Source: Sphingomonas sanxanigenens (GTDB lineage Bacteria > Pseudomonadota > Alphaproteobacteria > Sphingomonadales > Sphingomonadaceae). Taken from it: 31,701 nucleotides of DNA. The notes beneath the pieces are model-generated. The model was not told where the DNA came from. It searched no databases and saw only the letters and a list, made by a program, of their open reading frames with translations. A program made the position numbers and the translations under genes. Location: the NCBI GenBank assembly GCA_003240855.1, contig QFNN01000022.1, positions 1-31,701 of the forward strand, read 5' to 3'. Every line of letters starts with the position of its first letter. The stretch's first letter is position 1. This document shows positions 1-8,509 of the stretch, one piece after another.

Positions 1-2057
1 TAAGTGACGCCAAGGCGGCAGCCGCGATGCCCCAGCATCGGATTGAACTCGTGGAGCTCGGCCGCGCGGCGCTTGAGCGTATCGACGCTCACATCGGCGG
101 CGGCGGCCACTTCCGCAAACTCCGCTTCCTCGTGCGGCAGGAACTCGTGGAGCGGCGGATCGAGCAGGCGGATCGTCACCGGCAGACCGGCCATCACCTC
201 GAAAATCTCGGTGAAGTCGCCGCGCTGTTCGGGAAGCAGCTTGTCGAGCGCCGCGCGACGCCCCGCCTCATTCTCCGCGAGGATCATCTGGCGGACGGCG
301 GTGATGCGCGCCGCGTCGAAGAACATATGCTCGGTGCGGCACAGACCGACGCCCTCGGCGCCGAAATCGCGCGCGGTGCGGCAATCCAGCGGCGTCTCGG
401 CATTGGCGCGCACCTTCAGGCGGCGAACTTCGTCGGCCCAGCCCATCAGCGTGCCGAAATCGCCCGCCAGCTCGGGCTGCACGGTAGCGACTTCGCCCGC
501 CATCACTTCGCCCGATGCGCCGTCAATCGTCACGATCTCGCCTTCGCGGATCACCCGCTGGCCGACGCGGAACAGCTTTTCCTTCGCGTCGATCGCGAGC
601 GTGCCCGCGCCCGAAACGCAGGGCCGCCCCATGCCGCGCGCGACGACCGCCGCGTGGCTGGTCATGCCGCCGCGCGCCGTCAGGATGCCCTTCGCGGCGT
701 GCATGCCGTGAATATCCTCCGGCGAGGTCTCGATCCGCACCAGGATCACCGCTTCGCCCAACTCGGCGCGCTTCTCGGCCGTATCGGCATCGAACACCAC
801 CGCGCCCGAAGCCGCGCCCGGCGATGCGGGAAGCCCCTTGGTCAGCACGTCGCGCGGCGCCTTGGGATCGAGCGTCGGATGCAGAAGCTGGTCGAGCGCG
901 GCGGGATCGACGCGCAGCACCGCTTCCTCACGATTGATCAGCCCTTCGTTCGCCATGTCGACCGCGATCTTGAGCGCGGCCTTGGCGGTGCGCTTGCCCG
1001 AACGCGTCTGAAGCATCCACAGCTTGCCGCGCTCGACGGTGAACTCGATGTCCTGCATGTCGCGATAATGGGTTTCGAGCAGGTCGAAAACGCGCGCCAG
1101 CTCGCCGAAAGTCTCGGGCATCGCCTCTTCCATCGACAGCGGCTTGGCCCCTGCCCGCTCGCGCGCCGCCTTCGTCAGATATTGCGGCGTGCGGATGCCC
1201 GCGACGACATCCTCGCCCTGCGCATTGATGAGGAACTCGCCATAATAAGCGCGCTCGCCCGTCGCCGGATCGCGCGTGAAGGCCACGCCCGTCGCCGATG
1301 TGTCGCCCATATTGCCGAAAACCATCGCCTGCACGTTGACGGCGGTGCCCCAGTCGCCCGGAATGTCATTGAGCCGGCGATAGACCTTCGCACGCTCCGA
1401 CTGCCACGAGCCAAACACCGCGCCGATCGCGCCCCACAACTGGTCGTGCACGTCCTGCGGGAAAGGCCGGCCCCACTGCGCCTCGACGATCTTCTTATAT
1501 TCGCCGACCAGCGCCTGCCAGTCGGCGGCGGTCAGATCGGTGTCGAGGAAATGGCCCTTGTCCTCCTTGGCGATTTCAAGGGCTTCCTCGAACGCGCCAT
1601 GATCGAGCTCGAGCACGACATCCGAATACATCTGGATGAAGCGGCGATAGCTGTCCCAGGCGAAGCGATCGTCGCCGCTGGTCGCAGCGAGGCCCAGCAC
1701 CGTCTCGTCATTGAGGCCAAGGTTGAGGACGGTATCCATCATGCCCGGCATCGACACGCGCGCGCCCGAACGGACCGAGACGAGCAGCGGATCGGCGGGG
1801 TTGCCGAAGCGCTTGCCGGTCAGGCCCTCGATATGCGCAATGCCGTTCGCCACTTCGGCGCGCAGGCTGTCGGGAAAGGCCTCGCCTTCTTCATAGTAGC
1901 GCGTGCACATCTCGGTCGAGATGGTGAAACCGGGAGGCACGGGAAGCCCGATCGAGGCCATGCCGTCGAGGTTCGCGCCCTTGCCGCCGAGGAGGTTCTT
2001 GTCTCCCTTGCCGCCGTCCGAAACGCCGCCGCCGAAGCGGTAAACATATTGCGTCAT
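1..2057 (-). CDS. ppdK: Pyruvate, phosphate dikinase, C-terminus cut off by the window edge
   Basis: Interconverts pyruvate, ATP and phosphate with PEP, AMP and diphosphate through a phosphohistidine; cytoplasmic. About 685 codons are visible of a family length near 890. The reading frame is open from ATG at 2057 to base 1, so the missing part is the end of the C-terminal PEP/pyruvate-binding barrel. The N-terminal ATP-grasp part begins with a GGKGANL motif near residue 25. The swivelling phosphohistidine domain carries GGMTSHAAVVARGMG, with the phosphorylated His at about residue 468 (bases 654-656). The visible end reads HRGCRLGVT, which is typical of the start of the barrel domain. It lies 78 bases downstream of glyS on the same strand and may be cotranscribed with it. 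The phosphohistidine motif and overall layout make the call secure; plain PEP synthase is less likely. Confidence 0.96.
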   Translation of the reverse strand, partial: MTQYVYRFGGGVSDGGKGDKNLLGGKGANLDGMASIGLPVPPGFTISTEMCTRYYEEGEAFPDSLRAEVANGIAHIEGLTGKRFGNPADPLLVSVRSGARVSMPGMMDTVLNLGLNDETVLGLAATSGDDRFAWDSYRRFIQMYSDVVLELDHGAFEEALEIAKEDKGHFLDTDLTAADWQALVGEYKKIVEAQWGRPFPQDVHDQLWGAIGAVFGSWQSERAKVYRRLNDIPGDWGTAVNVQAMVFGNMGDTSATGVAFTRDPATGERAYYGEFLINAQGEDVVAGIRTPQYLTKAARERAGAKPLSMEEAMPETFGELARVFDLLETHYRDMQDIEFTVERGKLWMLQTRSGKRTAKAALKIAVDMANEGLINREEAVLRVDPAALDQLLHPTLDPKAPRDVLTKGLPASPGAASGAVVFDADTAEKRAELGEAVILVRIETSPEDIHGMHAAKGILTARGGMTSHAAVVARGMGRPCVSGAGTLAIDAKEKLFRVGQRVIREGEIVTIDGASGEVMAGEVATVQPELAGDFGTLMGWADEVRRLKVRANAETPLDCRTARDFGAEGVGLCRTEHMFFDAARITAVRQMILAENEAGRRAALDKLLPEQRGDFTEIFEVMAGLPVTIRLLDPPLHEFLPHEEAEFAEVAAAADVSVDTLKRRAAELHEFNPMLGHRGCRLGVT

Positions 2058-2135
2058 TCTAGTCCCCAAGCTGGTCCTGGTCCGAGGCTGCGGGCTCTTC
2101 CTGCGGCCCGCTTTGGCCTCAATTTCTGTCGGTTG

Positions 2136-4352
2136 TCACTTTTCGATACGAGAGAAGTCCGCGACGCGGTGCACCGCGTTCCTGATGCGCGCAAGCAAAG
2201 CGAGCCGGGCCGCGCGCTTGGCGAGATTGGCGTCGTTCACCGTCACGTCGTCGAAGAAAGCATCGATCGGCGCGCGCAGCGTGGCGAGCGCAGCCATGGC
2301 GCCCGCGAAATCCTCCGCCTCCACCGCCGCCGCAGCGCGCGGCCCGGCCGCGTCGAGCGCCCCGATCAGCGCAGCCTCGGCCGGTTCGGGCGCGTAGTTG
2401 GGCGCGCTCCATACCGCGTCCTCTGCGCCTTCCTTCTTCAGGATATTGGCGGCGCGGCGATAGCCGGCGAGCAGGTTCGCACCATCCTCGGTCTCGATGA
2501 AGGCCTGAAGCGCCTTCACTCGCGCGAGCAGGCGGACGAGATCGTCCTCACCGCCCAGCGCGAACACCGCGTCGATCAGATCGTGGCGAACCCCGGCCTC
2601 GCGCTGCTGGACCTTGAGGCGGTCGGCGAAGAAGTCGAGCAATTCCGCGCGAAAATCTGGTTTTTCTGCGATGTTGGCAACGATCGCGTCCAATCGCGCA
2701 CGGATCGCATTCGCCTTTTCACGGAATTGTTCGAGAAAGACGGCGCTATCTTGCGAGGGCTCGCTTACAGCCTTTCTGTCATTTTCGACTCGGGCCTTGG
2801 CCTTGTCGGCAATATTCTGAAAGAACTGCATCGATACGGATGTCGATGATGGCATCATCGCCTGGCGTATGGCCATGCGAATTTGATTGGCGATGATAAT
2901 TTGCAGGACGCCATTCGCAGCCCGCCGAAGCGCGTAGGGATCCTTCGATCCTGTCGGACGCTCTTCAATGGCGAAAAATGCCGTCAGCGTATCCAACTTA
3001 TCCGCCAGCGACACCGCCACCGTAACCGGCGCGGTCGGCACGTCATCGCCCTGCCCGACGGGCTTGTAATGGTCGCGGATCGCCTCGGCGACTTCCTTCG
3101 GCTCGCCCTGCGCGGCGGCGTAATAGCCGCCCATCAGGCCCTGCAACTCGGGAAACTCGCCGACCATGCCGGTGACGAGATCGGCCTTGGCCAGCCGCGC
3201 CGCGCGTTCGGCCAGCGCCGGGTCCGCGCCCTTTACGATTCCCTCTTCCACCAGCCAGCGCGCCAGCTTCGCGACGCGATCGACCTTGTCGGCGACGGTG
3301 CCCAGCTTCTCGTGAAAGACGATGTTCGACAGCTTCTCCGCCTGCTTCTCCAGCGGCACCTTCAAATCGGTCTCGTAGAAGAAGCGCGCGTCGGACAGGC
3401 GGGCGGCCAGCACCTTGCGATTGCCCTCGACGATCGCGACGCCGCCGTCGCTGGCGGGCAGGTTCGCGGTGCAGACGAAGGCGTTGGCGAGCTTGCCGTC
3501 CGCATCGCGGCAGACGAAATATTTCTGGTTCACGCGCGCGGTGAGCTGGATCACCTCGGGCGGGACGCTGAGGAAATCGGCGTCGAACCGCCCGAGCAGC
3601 GGCGCGGGCCACTCGGTCAGCCCCGCATTTTCGCTGACGAGGCCTTCATCCTCGATCAGCTCCAGCCCGGCCTCGCGCGCCAGCTTCGCGGCGCCGTCGC
3701 GGATGATCGCGCGGCGTTCGTCCTGGTCGACGATGACATGGGCGGCGCGCAGCTTCTGCGCATAGTCGCCCGCCCCCTCGATCGCGATCGGGCCGGAGGA
3801 CAGGAAGCGATGCCCCACGGTCTCGCGCCCCGACGCCAGTCCCGCAACCTCGAACGGCACGACCTCGCCGCCGAGCAGCGCGATGACGCCCTGCAGCGGG
3901 CGCACCCAGCGCAGGCTCTCAGTGGACGATGAGGCATTGCCCCAGCGCATCGACTTGGGCCAGGGGAAGGCGCGGATCACCGCCGGCACAGCCTCGGCGA
4001 TCACGTCGGCCGTCGCGCGGCCGGCCTTCTCGATCACCGCGAACCACACGCCGTCGCGCTCGGTGAGAGCCTCGCGCGTCAGCCCGGTCTTGCGCAGGAA
4101 GCCGTCGATCGCCTGATCGGGCGCGCTGACGCGCGGGCCCTTCAACTCCTCGGACACCGCCGCCGTCTCGACGGGCAGGCCCCGCGCGATCAGCGTCAGC
4201 CGGCGCGGCGTCGCAAAGGTCTCGACCGCTTCCGCCTTCAGCCCGGCCTTGTCCAGTTCGGCGGCGAACAGGCGCGCCAGATCCTCGCGCGCCTTGTCCT
4301 GCATCCGCGCGGGGATTTCTTCCGAAAGCAACTCGAGCAGGAAATCGGCCAT
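2136..4352 (-). CDS. glyS: Glycyl-tRNA synthetase beta subunit, with an unusual internal insertion
   Basis: Beta subunit of the heterotetrameric (alpha2beta2) bacterial glycyl-tRNA synthetase, which recognises tRNA-Gly. The 738-residue product starts MADFLLELLSEEIPARMQ, the standard family N-terminus. The ATG at 4352 shares one base with the glyQ stop (TGATG), which decides the start and implies translational coupling. The C-terminal anticodon-binding part is present (for example LRAPIDAFFDDVTVND). The odd part is roughly residues 484-570 (bases 2641-2900). From memory, the E. coli protein (689 residues) has a segment of about 30 residues between YALRRA..GVL and the DFF-like helix, whereas this one has about 83. 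The extra sequence is helical and charged, and its DNA is clearly lower in G+C, with codons such as CAA, ATA, ACA, GTA and AGA. The frame stays open, so I infer that it is translated. Confidence 0.96.
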   Translation of the reverse strand: MADFLLELLSEEIPARMQDKAREDLARLFAAELDKAGLKAEAVETFATPRRLTLIARGLPVETAAVSEELKGPRVSAPDQAIDGFLRKTGLTREALTERDGVWFAVIEKAGRATADVIAEAVPAVIRAFPWPKSMRWGNASSSTESLRWVRPLQGVIALLGGEVVPFEVAGLASGRETVGHRFLSSGPIAIEGAGDYAQKLRAAHVIVDQDERRAIIRDGAAKLAREAGLELIEDEGLVSENAGLTEWPAPLLGRFDADFLSVPPEVIQLTARVNQKYFVCRDADGKLANAFVCTANLPASDGGVAIVEGNRKVLAARLSDARFFYETDLKVPLEKQAEKLSNIVFHEKLGTVADKVDRVAKLARWLVEEGIVKGADPALAERAARLAKADLVTGMVGEFPELQGLMGGYYAAAQGEPKEVAEAIRDHYKPVGQGDDVPTAPVTVAVSLADKLDTLTAFFAIEERPTGSKDPYALRRAANGVLQIIIANQIRMAIRQAMMPSSTSVSMQFFQNIADKAKARVENDRKAVSEPSQDSAVFLEQFREKANAIRARLDAIVANIAEKPDFRAELLDFFADRLKVQQREAGVRHDLIDAVFALGGEDDLVRLLARVKALQAFIETEDGANLLAGYRRAANILKKEGAEDAVWSAPNYAPEPAEAALIGALDAAGPRAAAAVEAEDFAGAMAALATLRAPIDAFFDDVTVNDANLAKRAARLALLARIRNAVHRVADFSRIEK

Positions 4353-5224
4353 CACGCTTCCCACCCGTTCTTTTCCATCCACGCCGCGCAGCTTCCCTTC
4401 GCCAGATCGCGGACGCGGCCGATATAGGCCTGCCGTTCGGCGACCGAGATCACGCCGCGCGCATTGAGCAGGTTGAACACATGGCTGGCCTTGATCGCCT
4501 GTTCATAGGCGGGGATGGGCAGCTTCGCCTCAAGGCTGTTTTCGCATTCGGCCACCGCCTTGCGGAACAGGTCGAACAGCGCATCGGTGTTCGCGACCTC
4601 GAAGTTCCAGGTCGACATCTCGACCTCATTCTCGTGGAACACGTCGCCATAAGTCACCCCGGCGTCGTTGAACGCGAGATCGTACACGCTGTCCTTGCCC
4701 TGGATATACATGGCGAGGCGTTCCAGCCCGTAGGTCAGCTCACCCGCCACCGGCTTGCAGTCATAACCGCCCATCTGCTGGAAATAAGTGAACTGCGTCA
4801 CTTCCATCCCGTCGCACCAGACTTCCCAGCCCAGCCCCCACGCGCCGAGCGTCGGGCTTTCCCAGTCGTCCTCGACGAAGCGTATGTCGTGCTTCAGCAA
4901 ATCGACGCCGATGGCCTTGAGCGACCCCAGATATAGCGCCTGCAGATCGGGCGGCGACGGCTTCAATATCACCTGATACTGGTAATAATGCTGGAGCCGG
5001 TTGGGATTCTCGCCATAGCGGCCGTCGGTCGGGCGGCGGCAGGGCTGGACGAAAGCGGCGTTCCACGCCTTCGGACCCAGCGCGCGCAGCGTCGTCGCCG
5101 GGTGGAAAGTGCCCGCGCCCATTTCCATGTCATAAGGCTGCAGGATCACGCAGCCCCGATCGCTCCAATAATCGTGGAGCGTCAGGATCATCTTCTGGAA
5201 GCTGAGCGGCTTCGCCTCTGCCAC
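4352..5224 (-). CDS. glyQ: Glycyl-tRNA synthetase alpha subunit
   Basis: Catalytic alpha subunit of the alpha2beta2 glycyl-tRNA synthetase, which activates glycine with ATP. The 290-residue product has the usual family length and highly conserved blocks, including DYWSDRGCVILQPYDMEMGAG near residues 18-38, PCRRPTDGRYGENPNRLQHY near 61-80, and the GWEVWCDGMEVTQFTYFQQ block with the following YGLERLAMYIQG stretch. The start is a GTG at 5224, supported by an AGGAAAG ribosome-binding site a few bases upstream on the minus strand; no in-frame ATG fits as well. It is the first gene of glyQ-glyS and is divergent from the TraB/GumN gene at 5325, with a shared 100-base gap in which I could not identify a clear promoter. 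Identification is secure. Confidence 0.97.
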   Translation of the reverse strand: MAEAKPLSFQKMILTLHDYWSDRGCVILQPYDMEMGAGTFHPATTLRALGPKAWNAAFVQPCRRPTDGRYGENPNRLQHYYQYQVILKPSPPDLQALYLGSLKAIGVDLLKHDIRFVEDDWESPTLGAWGLGWEVWCDGMEVTQFTYFQQMGGYDCKPVAGELTYGLERLAMYIQGKDSVYDLAFNDAGVTYGDVFHENEVEMSTWNFEVANTDALFDLFRKAVAECENSLEAKLPIPAYEQAIKASHVFNLLNARGVISVAERQAYIGRVRDLAKGSCAAWMEKNGWEA

Positions 5225-5324
5225 GGTCTTTCCTGTCTTCGCAGTCGCAAAAATCTGGCGCCGCTTTGGCCGATGGACGATCGGGAATCAAGCAAGTGGG
5301 GAGACCGTTAAGGATCACGCCTTT

Positions 5325-6221
5325 ATGCGTGGCGGCATGACTCGCCTCATCGCCCGCCTTCTGGCGCTTTTCGCCCTGCCTTTCATCCTGCTCGCCCAGC
5401 CCGCTGCGGCGCGTGAGGCGCACCCCGCGCTATGGGTGGTCAAGGATCAGGATACGACCATCTATCTGTTCGGTACGGTCCACGTGCTGCCGCCAGACAT
5501 CGACTGGTTCGGCGGGCCGGTGAAAAAAGCGTTTGAAAGCGCGCAACAGGTGATGCTCGAAATCGTCATGCCCGATCAGGCGGCGATGGCGCAAAAGATG
5601 CTGTCGCTGGCCGTCGACCCCTCGGGCAAGCCCCTGAGCACGAAGCTCGATCCCGCCGCGCTCGCCAAATATCAGGCTGCGCTCAAGCTGCTCGGCGTGC
5701 CCGAGACGGCGTTCGAGCCGCTGGAGCCCTGGTTCGTTGCAACCGCGCTTTCCGTCATGCCGCTCAAGGGCCTGGGCTATGATCCCGCCACCGGCGTCGA
5801 ACGCGCGCTGACCGCGACCGCCACGCAGGAAGGCAAGCCGATCGGCGGGCTGGAGACGATCGACCAGCAGATCGGCTATTTCGATACGCTGCCCGAACCG
5901 CTTCAGATCAAGTTCCTCAATTCGACCGTCGACGAGCTCCCTACCCTCGCAGGCGAAATGGAAACGATGGTCGATGCCTGGGCGACGGGCGACGCCGACA
6001 AGCTCGGCCGCGTGATGAACGAGTCGCTCGACGAAAATCCGGAAATCGGCAAGATCCTCCTCGCCGATCGCAACGCCCGCTGGGCGGCATGGGTCAAGGC
6101 GCGGCTCGACCAGCCGGGCGTTGTGTTCGTCGCCGTCGGCGCGGGGCACCTGGCGGGGCCGGACAGCGTGCAGGCCAAGCTCAAGGCGCTCGGCGTCGCT
6201 TCTGAACGGGTCAAGGACTGA
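5325..6221 (+). CDS. TraB/GumN family exported protein, copy 1
   Basis: Member of the TraB/GumN family (related to Tiki proteases and TraB pheromone-shutdown proteins). The precise bacterial role is not established. The 298-residue product opens with a signal peptide (hydrophobic stretch ending at AQPAAA, about residue 28). It has the two hallmark blocks: TTIYLFGTVHVLP near residues 44-56, with the GT-H motif, and VAVGAGHLAGPDSV near the C-terminus, with the GxGH motif. Their histidines are the presumed metal ligands in this family. ATG 5325 is chosen over ATG 5337 because AAGGAT at 5310-5315 is well spaced for it, but both are possible. A paralogue follows 31 bases downstream on the same strand, so the two are probably cotranscribed. 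No lipobox is seen, so it is probably a secreted periplasmic protein. Confidence 0.88.
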   Translation: MRGGMTRLIARLLALFALPFILLAQPAAAREAHPALWVVKDQDTTIYLFGTVHVLPPDIDWFGGPVKKAFESAQQVMLEIVMPDQAAMAQKMLSLAVDPSGKPLSTKLDPAALAKYQAALKLLGVPETAFEPLEPWFVATALSVMPLKGLGYDPATGVERALTATATQEGKPIGGLETIDQQIGYFDTLPEPLQIKFLNSTVDELPTLAGEMETMVDAWATGDADKLGRVMNESLDENPEIGKILLADRNARWAAWVKARLDQPGVVFVAVGAGHLAGPDSVQAKLKALGVASERVKD

Positions 6222-6252
6222 CGCCTGCGGCAAAGGCGGTTATGGGGCGGGG

Positions 6253-7140
6253 ATGATCCGCATCGTCCGCCTCTTCATTCCCCTTGCCGCCGCCTTCGTC
6301 TCCGCCTGTTCCGGATCAGGGCAGGCCGAGGTCGCGAAGCCCGCGCTGTGGCGCGTGTCGGATCCGGACACGACCATTTATCTGTTCGGCACCATCCATA
6401 TGCTGCCCGACCGCTATGACTGGCGCACGCCCCGCTTCAACGCCGCGCTCGCCAGGGCCGGCACGCTGGTGCTGGAAATCGCCGATGTCGGCGACGCCAA
6501 CGCGCAGGCGAGCGCTTACAAGGCGGTGGCGACCGCCCCCGGCCTGCCGCCGATCCTCGACCGCGCGCCCGCCGACAAGCGCGCCGCGCTCGCCGCCGCG
6601 ATCGACAAGGCCGGGCTGAAACCCGCGCAGCTTGACGGACTCAAGACCTGGGCGGCCGCGCTCACCATCGGCACGATGACCGGCAAGGGCAGCGGGGCGA
6701 GTCCGCTGAACGGCGTCGACAGCCAGCTCGGCGCGCTGTTCCGCGATGCGGGCAAGCCGGTGGACGGGCTGGAGACGACGCGACAGCAGCTCGGCTATTT
6801 CGATTCGCTGCCGGAAAGCGCGCAGCGCAAGTTGCTGCTCGGCATGGCGGACGATGCGACGGGCGACGGCGGCAAACAGATCACCGACATGATTGCAGCG
6901 TGGAGCAAGGGCGACGTCAGGCGCATCGCAGTGACCTTCGACGAGGAACTGAAATTGTCGCCCGAACTCGCCGACAGGCTGGTCCGCCAGCGCAACGCCG
7001 CCTGGGCCGGATGGATCGAGCAACGCATGGCGAAGCCGGGCACGGTGATGGTCGCGGTCGGTGCCGGCCATTTCGCGGGATCGGACTCAGTGATCGCAAA
7101 GCTGAAGGCCGACGGCTACCGCGTCGAGCGCCTGCAATAA
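6253..7140 (+). CDS. TraB/GumN family lipoprotein, copy 2
   Basis: Second tandem TraB/GumN-family protein, 295 residues. It shares the family blocks TTIYLFGTIHMLP and VAVGAGHFAGSDSV with its upstream neighbour, and the matching middle segment around PVDGLETTRQQLGYFDSLPE. Its N-terminus differs: a short signal sequence ends in a lipobox, VSAC, with the lipidated Cys near residue 19, so it is predicted to be a lipoprotein, whereas copy 1 has an ordinary signal peptide. The ATG at 6253 gives a complete signal peptide; the frame is open further upstream, but that would read back into the end of copy 1. The pair looks like a tandem duplication that has since diverged in both sequence and anchoring. 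Function and substrate are unknown; family membership is confident. Confidence 0.88.
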   Translation: MIRIVRLFIPLAAAFVSACSGSGQAEVAKPALWRVSDPDTTIYLFGTIHMLPDRYDWRTPRFNAALARAGTLVLEIADVGDANAQASAYKAVATAPGLPPILDRAPADKRAALAAAIDKAGLKPAQLDGLKTWAAALTIGTMTGKGSGASPLNGVDSQLGALFRDAGKPVDGLETTRQQLGYFDSLPESAQRKLLLGMADDATGDGGKQITDMIAAWSKGDVRRIAVTFDEELKLSPELADRLVRQRNAAWAGWIEQRMAKPGTVMVAVGAGHFAGSDSVIAKLKADGYRVERLQ

Positions 7141-7151
7141 GCCCTCCTCGC

Positions 7152-7180
7152 TTGCTTTTCCGCGCATCCGCCGCTATGCG
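7152..7180 (+). promoter_or_regulatory. Possible promoter for rplY
   Basis: TTGCTT at 7152-7157 and TATGCG at 7175-7180 are separated by 17 bases, in the gap between the TraB/GumN pair and rplY. The match is moderate and sits about 80 bases upstream of the rplY start. It was found by eye and is only suggestive. Confidence 0.22.
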
Positions 7181-7258
7181 CCCCGCTTCCCCGCGATGGT
7201 CATCCCTGGAGGCGTCGTTGGGAATGAACTTAAACCCTATGCGAATTGGAGACATGCG

Positions 7259-7879
7259 ATGAGCGAAGCGCTGACGCTGTCGGCCGAGACGCGCGACCGG
7301 GCAGGCAAGGGAGCCTCCCGTGCCCTGCGCAATTCCGGCCGCGTCCCTGCCGTCATTTACGGCAACAATCAGGAGCCGACCGGCATCCATGTGGAAGAAA
7401 AGGCGCTGACGCGTCTGCTCCACACCGGCCACTTCATGAACTCGGTGGTGATGATCGACGCTGGCGGCAAGCCGGTGCGCACCCTGCCGAAGGACGTCCA
7501 GTTCCACCCGGTCACGGAGCGTCCGCTCCATGTCGACTTCCTCCGCATCTCGGAGCACGCCACCGTCACCGTCGCGGTGCCGGTGCGTTTCGAGAATGAG
7601 GACGCCTCGCCCGGCATCAAGCGCGGCGGCGTGCTCAACATCGTCCGTCACGAGCTGGAGCTCGTCGTCGATGCGGCGGCGATTCCCGACGAAGTGGTGA
7701 TCGATCTGGCCGGCTACGATGTCGGCGACTCGATCCACATCTCTGGCATCGCGCTGCCCAAGGGCGCGACTTCGGCGATCGACGATCGCGACTTCACCAT
7801 CGCGACGGTCGTTGCTCCGTCGGCGCTCAAGTCGTCCGAGGGCGACAACGAAGAAGCGCCGGCCGCCGACGCCGAATAA
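7259..7879 (+). CDS. rplY: 50S ribosomal protein L25/general stress protein Ctc
   Basis: Binds 5S rRNA in the large ribosomal subunit. The 206-residue product is the long, two-domain form: an N-terminal L25 domain (residues about 5-95, including GKGASRALRNSGRVPAVIYG and the conserved HVDFLRI segment) followed by the CTC-type beta domain (about 100-190). The start is ATG 7259, with TTGGAGA centred about 10 bases upstream. The acidic tail SSEGDNEEAPAADAE is common in this protein class. The next gene is pth, 51 bases downstream after a strong inverted repeat; rplY-pth-ychF is a recurrent neighbourhood in alphaproteobacteria. Confidence 0.97.
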   Translation: MSEALTLSAETRDRAGKGASRALRNSGRVPAVIYGNNQEPTGIHVEEKALTRLLHTGHFMNSVVMIDAGGKPVRTLPKDVQFHPVTERPLHVDFLRISEHATVTVAVPVRFENEDASPGIKRGGVLNIVRHELELVVDAAAIPDEVVIDLAGYDVGDSIHISGIALPKGATSAIDDRDFTIATVVAPSALKSSEGDNEEAPAADAE

Positions 7880-7885
7880 GAATAT

Positions 7886-7920
7886 CCGGCCTGCTCCCGC
7901 CGACCGCAGGGGCAGGCCGG
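7886..7920 (+). terminator. Inverted repeat between rplY and pth, possible terminator or attenuator
   Basis: CCGGCCTGC at 7886-7894 pairs with GCAGGCCGG at 7912-7920. The stem can extend inward by three more pairs, including one G-U. The stable stem is followed by only a short T run (GCTTTCC) just before the pth start codon at 7931. It may reduce read-through from rplY or affect access to the pth start; a full terminator is uncertain. Confidence 0.4.
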
Positions 7921-7930
7921 GCTTTCCGCG

Positions 7931-8509
7931 ATGCAGATCTGGGTCGGCCTCGGCAATCCCGGCGCGCAATATGCGATGCAGCGCCATAATGCGGGCTTCA
8001 TGGCGGTCGACGCCATCGCCGAAGTCCATGGTTTTGAACCGCCGCGCACCCGCTTTCAGGGGTGGGCGAGCGAAGGCCGCATCGGCAGCGAGAAGATTCT
8101 CCTTCTCAAACCCGCGACATTCATGAACGAGAGCGGCCGCGCGATCGGCGAGGCGATGCGCTTCTACAAGCTTGATGTCGGCGACCTCACCATTTTCCAT
8201 GACGAACTCGATCTCGCGCCCTTCAAGGTGAAGGTAAAGACGGGGGGCGGAACCGCCGGGCACAACGGCCTGCGCTCGGCCGAGGCGCATATCGGCAATC
8301 CCTTTCGCCGCGTTCGCATCGGCATCGGCCATCCCGGCCACAAGGACCGTGTGACCGGCCATGTCCTCGGCAATTACGCCAAGGCCGAGCTTGATCCGCT
8401 GGCCGACATGCTGGGCGCGATCGCGGCCGAAGCGCCCTGGCTCGCAAAGGGCGACGACGCCCGCTTTATGAGCGAGGTCGCGCTTCGCCTGCAGGACAGC
8501 CAGCCATGA
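7931..8509 (+). CDS. pth: Peptidyl-tRNA hydrolase
   Basis: Cleaves the ester bond of peptidyl-tRNAs that drop off the ribosome and so recycles tRNA; cytoplasmic. The 192-residue product matches the bacterial Pth family. It starts MQIWVGLGNPG and has the catalytic His at residue 19 (RHNAG), the substrate-binding Asn in KPATFMN, the conserved Asp in FHDELDL, and the GGGTAGHNGLRS block. It lies between rplY and a small oxygenase-like gene whose ATG overlaps its stop by four bases (ATGA at 8506-8509). There are no unusual features in the protein itself. Confidence 0.97.
   Translation: MQIWVGLGNPGAQYAMQRHNAGFMAVDAIAEVHGFEPPRTRFQGWASEGRIGSEKILLLKPATFMNESGRAIGEAMRFYKLDVGDLTIFHDELDLAPFKVKVKTGGGTAGHNGLRSAEAHIGNPFRRVRIGIGHPGHKDRVTGHVLGNYAKAELDPLADMLGAIAAEAPWLAKGDDARFMSEVALRLQDSQP

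Noticed and set aside
27..2849. A 940-codon open frame on the plus strand
   Set aside because: It lies antisense to ppdK and glyS, whose proteins have clear family motifs. The translation is Arg/His-rich and resembles no known fold; it is a GC-rich shadow frame.
6917..8362. A 481-codon open frame on the minus strand
   Set aside because: It covers rplY and part of pth on the opposite strand; those genes are unambiguous.
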